From contig DNMQ01000299.1 in the NCBI GenBank assembly GCA_003488145.1, positions 1-7,626 of the forward strand: a stretch of 7,626 nt of DNA, in the 5' to 3' direction. Positions 6,601 to 7,626 of the stretch are shown one piece after another (positions within the stretch are counted from its first letter, which is position 1; each line of letters opens with the position of its first letter). Below the pieces are notes generated by a model, which did not search any database, was not told where the DNA came from, and saw only the letters and a list, made by a program, of their open reading frames with translations. The position numbers were made by a program, and so were the translations under genes. The DNA comes from Pseudomonas sp. Its GTDB lineage: Bacteria > Pseudomonadota > Gammaproteobacteria > Pseudomonadales > Pseudomonadaceae.

Positions 6601-7284
6601 CGGCTGCAGGCCGCCGGCCTGCTGTTCAAGGCGAGTCAGGCTCTCCTTCGCCTGCTTGGCGGCCTCGAACGCGGCCTGGCCGAGGCGACTGTAGAGGCCG
6701 GTATCGGTGAGCTTTTCCAGCAAGCTGCCGCGTTCGTCGTCCTTTGCCTTGAGGAAGGCAGAAAATTCGCTTTGCGCCAGCAGTACGGCGCGGGTGAATT
6801 GAGCCATATTCAGCCCAAGACGGGCTTCGAGCAGCGCTCGAAATTCGAGTTTCTTGCCGCTGGCCAGGAGCGTGCCACTGTCGAGATCCGTGAGGCTCTG
6901 GCTGCTGGCCTGCAGTTTGCCGTCGATCTTCTCTTTGGCACGCCTGACCTCCCAGCGCGCGCGGTAGCGGTGGCCGTCGACGCCGACGAAATCCACCTCG
7001 GCGAACCCTGCACCACAACCGCGGCGCAGCAGATTGCGTTCGTCGCCACCGCCGATCTCGGCTTCGACGTCGGGGACCTTGTTCAGTGGCGAGACGCTGT
7101 CGAGCCGTGGCGTGCTGCCGAACAGCGCCAGGCACAAGGCATCGAGAATGGTGCTCTTGCCCGCGCCGGTGGGCCCGGTGATGGCGAACAGACCGGCGCT
7201 GGCCAGCGGTTCTGTGGTGAAGTCGATGACCTGCTCGCCGGCCAGCGAGGCCAGGTTCTTCAGGCGGATGGCGAGGATTTTCAT
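3622..7284 (-). CDS. sbcC: SbcC, ATPase and coiled-coil subunit of the SbcCD DNA-end nuclease
   Basis: Rad50-like subunit that, with SbcD, cleaves hairpins and processes blocked DNA ends. The product has 1220 residues, longer than E. coli SbcC (1048). The N-terminal ATPase half carries Walker A GPTGAGKST (37-45) and a Q-loop LAQSEF with Gln171. Two long, Gln/Glu/Leu/Arg-rich coiled-coil arms span about 195-595 and 620-1050. Between them, near the midpoint, is the zinc hook CPVC (Cys605, Cys608) that joins two molecules. The C-terminal ATPase half has the ABC signature LSGGE (1124-1128), Walker B LFIDEG with Asp1156 and Glu1157, the D-loop SLD, and the H-loop VISHV with His1189. All catalytic elements are intact. 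The ATG at 7284 overlaps the sbcD stop (ATGA) and has a good Shine-Dalgarno, so the two subunits are likely co-translated. Gln-rich coils create long open frames on the opposite strand; these are not genes. Confidence 0.96.
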   Translation of the reverse strand: MKILAIRLKNLASLAGEQVIDFTTEPLASAGLFAITGPTGAGKSTILDALCLALFGSTPRLDSVSPLNKVPDVEAEIGGGDERNLLRRGCGAGFAEVDFVGVDGHRYRARWEVRRAKEKIDGKLQASSQSLTDLDSGTLLASGKKLEFRALLEARLGLNMAQFTRAVLLAQSEFSAFLKAKDDERGSLLEKLTDTGLYSRLGQAAFEAAKQAKESLTRLEQQAGGLQPLEPEQREVLEREHQAQLEELKKLQQQLKELEAQRQWLSELQRLENEREAARQQLQDAEGERESLTEARRILDLFERLAPQRHRFLRQQELEPLLGKAADSLARLQHEAQSLQQRLDTLQSECEAAGNDLRAAEQARQDAEPRLVQARREEERLQHLNADLASIREESVQADAAASTGEATLKQLAEQQQRAAEQLATLTQQLETSAVLQPLCAAWGGYRPRLQQAVQLAARLQQGQGELPALEAQAKAAETRQSQAREALDNLQRERDSELGLAEQLAQLHRQLDEWRQAERETEALRELWAQQLTLTASQRELSDAHIRQQAELDSLVPQGKQLRSDRDAAEQALKVTLALLERQRLARSENVEALRAALVPGEPCPVCGSDEHPWQQTDALVASLDQHDDSEAARARQSLQEQDQRLQELRDRHVALSTQLRQTQQRQGEVEAQLQALAPRLLALLALPAHSRSLEQPEAERSQWLEAQLTTLKDQIANTSQRQQQLLALQQRSETLQQAWQAAREACVEATQQLARQRDALARDSQQLEEELAAFSELLPTEHLRRWRENPAQTFMQLDTSIGTRLQQLQAQTELADELRQCEQRRSDEQLQQRHRQEKQESCSARLTEREKLLLACQQALRTSLGEQTSASAWQQQLDATIQAARQTQAEIDRQLNESKLGLTRLHSEQQNCRQRQAELEQERDTLNAELATWRTSHPQLDDATLAQLLHMDDQLIAEARQRLQQNAETLTRCRERLDGCLSRLNTHKLQQAETPDIERLQQRHAEQLQQCEQADQRCAETRAQLVDDDKRRSQSQALLAQIDAARAEHQRWGRIAALIGSSDGGAFRKIAQAYNLDLLVQHANVQLRQLARRYRLKRGGSPLGLLVMDTEMGDELRSVHSLSGGETFLVSLALALGLASMASSKLRIESLFIDEGFGSLDPESLQIAMDALDSLQAQGRKVAVISHVAEMHERIPVQIQVRRQGNGQSDLQIVGGLS

Positions 7285-7626
7285 TGGTCGCCCTCCGCAT
7301 GGGCGAACTCGACCCGTTGCAGCAACGTGGCGAAATCCTCCAGCGCCTGCTCGTCCGCCGGGTTGCCGTACTGTTCTTCCCAGGCGCGGGCGAACAGCTC
7401 CTGCGGGCTGATCTGGTCGAGGCCGAGCAGCACTTCCGATTCCATCTCGCCGCGCTTGCCGGCGTATTCACTGGCGATGCGCACCAAGCGGCAGGCCTTG
7501 CCGGTTATCGCGGTTTCGATGCGCTGGCGCAGGTCCGGCAGCGGCTCGTCGAGCAGCACGCGTACCTCCAGCCAGGGCAGGTGGTCGTCGAACAGGCCGG
7601 TGGGCGGCAGCGCCTCCAGCGCGGCG
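7281..7626 (-). CDS. sbcD: SbcD, Mre11-type nuclease subunit, C-terminal part only
   Basis: The last 114 residues of a gene whose 5' end lies beyond the right edge. The frame is open to the edge and reads LPWLEVRVLLDEPLPDLRQR, then ITGKACRLVRI, which resembles the C-terminal capping region of SbcD where it contacts SbcC. The metallophosphoesterase nuclease motifs would be upstream and are not visible. Identity rests on this C-terminal pattern plus its place directly before sbcC, the standard sbcD-sbcC order. The TGA (7283-7281) overlaps the sbcC ATG by 4 bases. An in-frame ATG at 7559 is internal, since coding similarity continues upstream of it. Confidence 0.88.
   Translation of the reverse strand, partial: AALEALPPTGLFDDHLPWLEVRVLLDEPLPDLRQRIETAITGKACRLVRIASEYAGKRGEMESEVLLGLDQISPQELFARAWEEQYGNPADEQALEDFATLLQRVEFAHAEGDQ
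7291..7296 (-). promoter_or_regulatory. sbcC Shine-Dalgarno within the sbcD 3' end
   Basis: On the - strand, GGAGGG lies 6 nt before the sbcC ATG at 7284, inside the last codons of sbcD. It supports this start and, together with the ATGA overlap, allows both reinitiation and independent loading on sbcC. Confidence 0.75.

Overview
The window reads as chromosomal DNA of a high-GC gammaproteobacterium, most likely Pseudomonas or the closely related Stutzerimonas. This rests on codon usage, on the long (1220-residue) SbcC, and on the style of the BtuB/BtuF proteins; the species cannot be fixed from sequence alone. Almost everything is assignable to known families. I see no CRISPR array, tRNA, rRNA, insertion sequence or prophage gene.

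Left part (1-1175, + strand): the 3' part of a small inner-membrane protein gene of unknown function overlaps the start of btuF, which encodes the periplasmic vitamin B12 binding protein. btuF converges, with a 22-bp gap, on btuB (1198-3063, - strand), which encodes the outer-membrane TonB-dependent B12 receptor. BtuB brings cobalamin into the periplasm and BtuF captures it for an inner-membrane BtuCD-type ABC transporter, which is not encoded in this window.

Middle (3064-3621): a 558-bp non-coding region. Its btuB-proximal 305 bp are a complete cobalamin riboswitch on the - strand: an aptamer at 3171-3368 followed by an expression platform at 3064-3170. I could draw a full switching mechanism by hand. 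A 10-bp hairpin buries the btuB Shine-Dalgarno. An upstream 13-nt segment can pair with and open that hairpin. The same 13 nt form exactly the loop of a P13 hairpin whose UUGCGG can kiss the CCGCAA of aptamer loop L5. B12 binding should therefore lock away the anti-sequestor and shut off btuB translation. The remaining 253 bp hold a strong GC-rich hairpin just after sbcC and no convincing gene or promoter.

Right part (3622-7626, - strand): sbcC, complete, and the 3' end of sbcD, which overlap by ATGA. They encode the SbcCD (Rad50/Mre11-type) DNA-end processing nuclease. They point the same way as btuB but have no functional link to B12 uptake.

No wholly undescribed system is evident. The most informative items are the detailed riboswitch expression platform, the unidentified membrane gene coupled to btuF, and the lack of a clear terminator between sbcC and the btuB leader.
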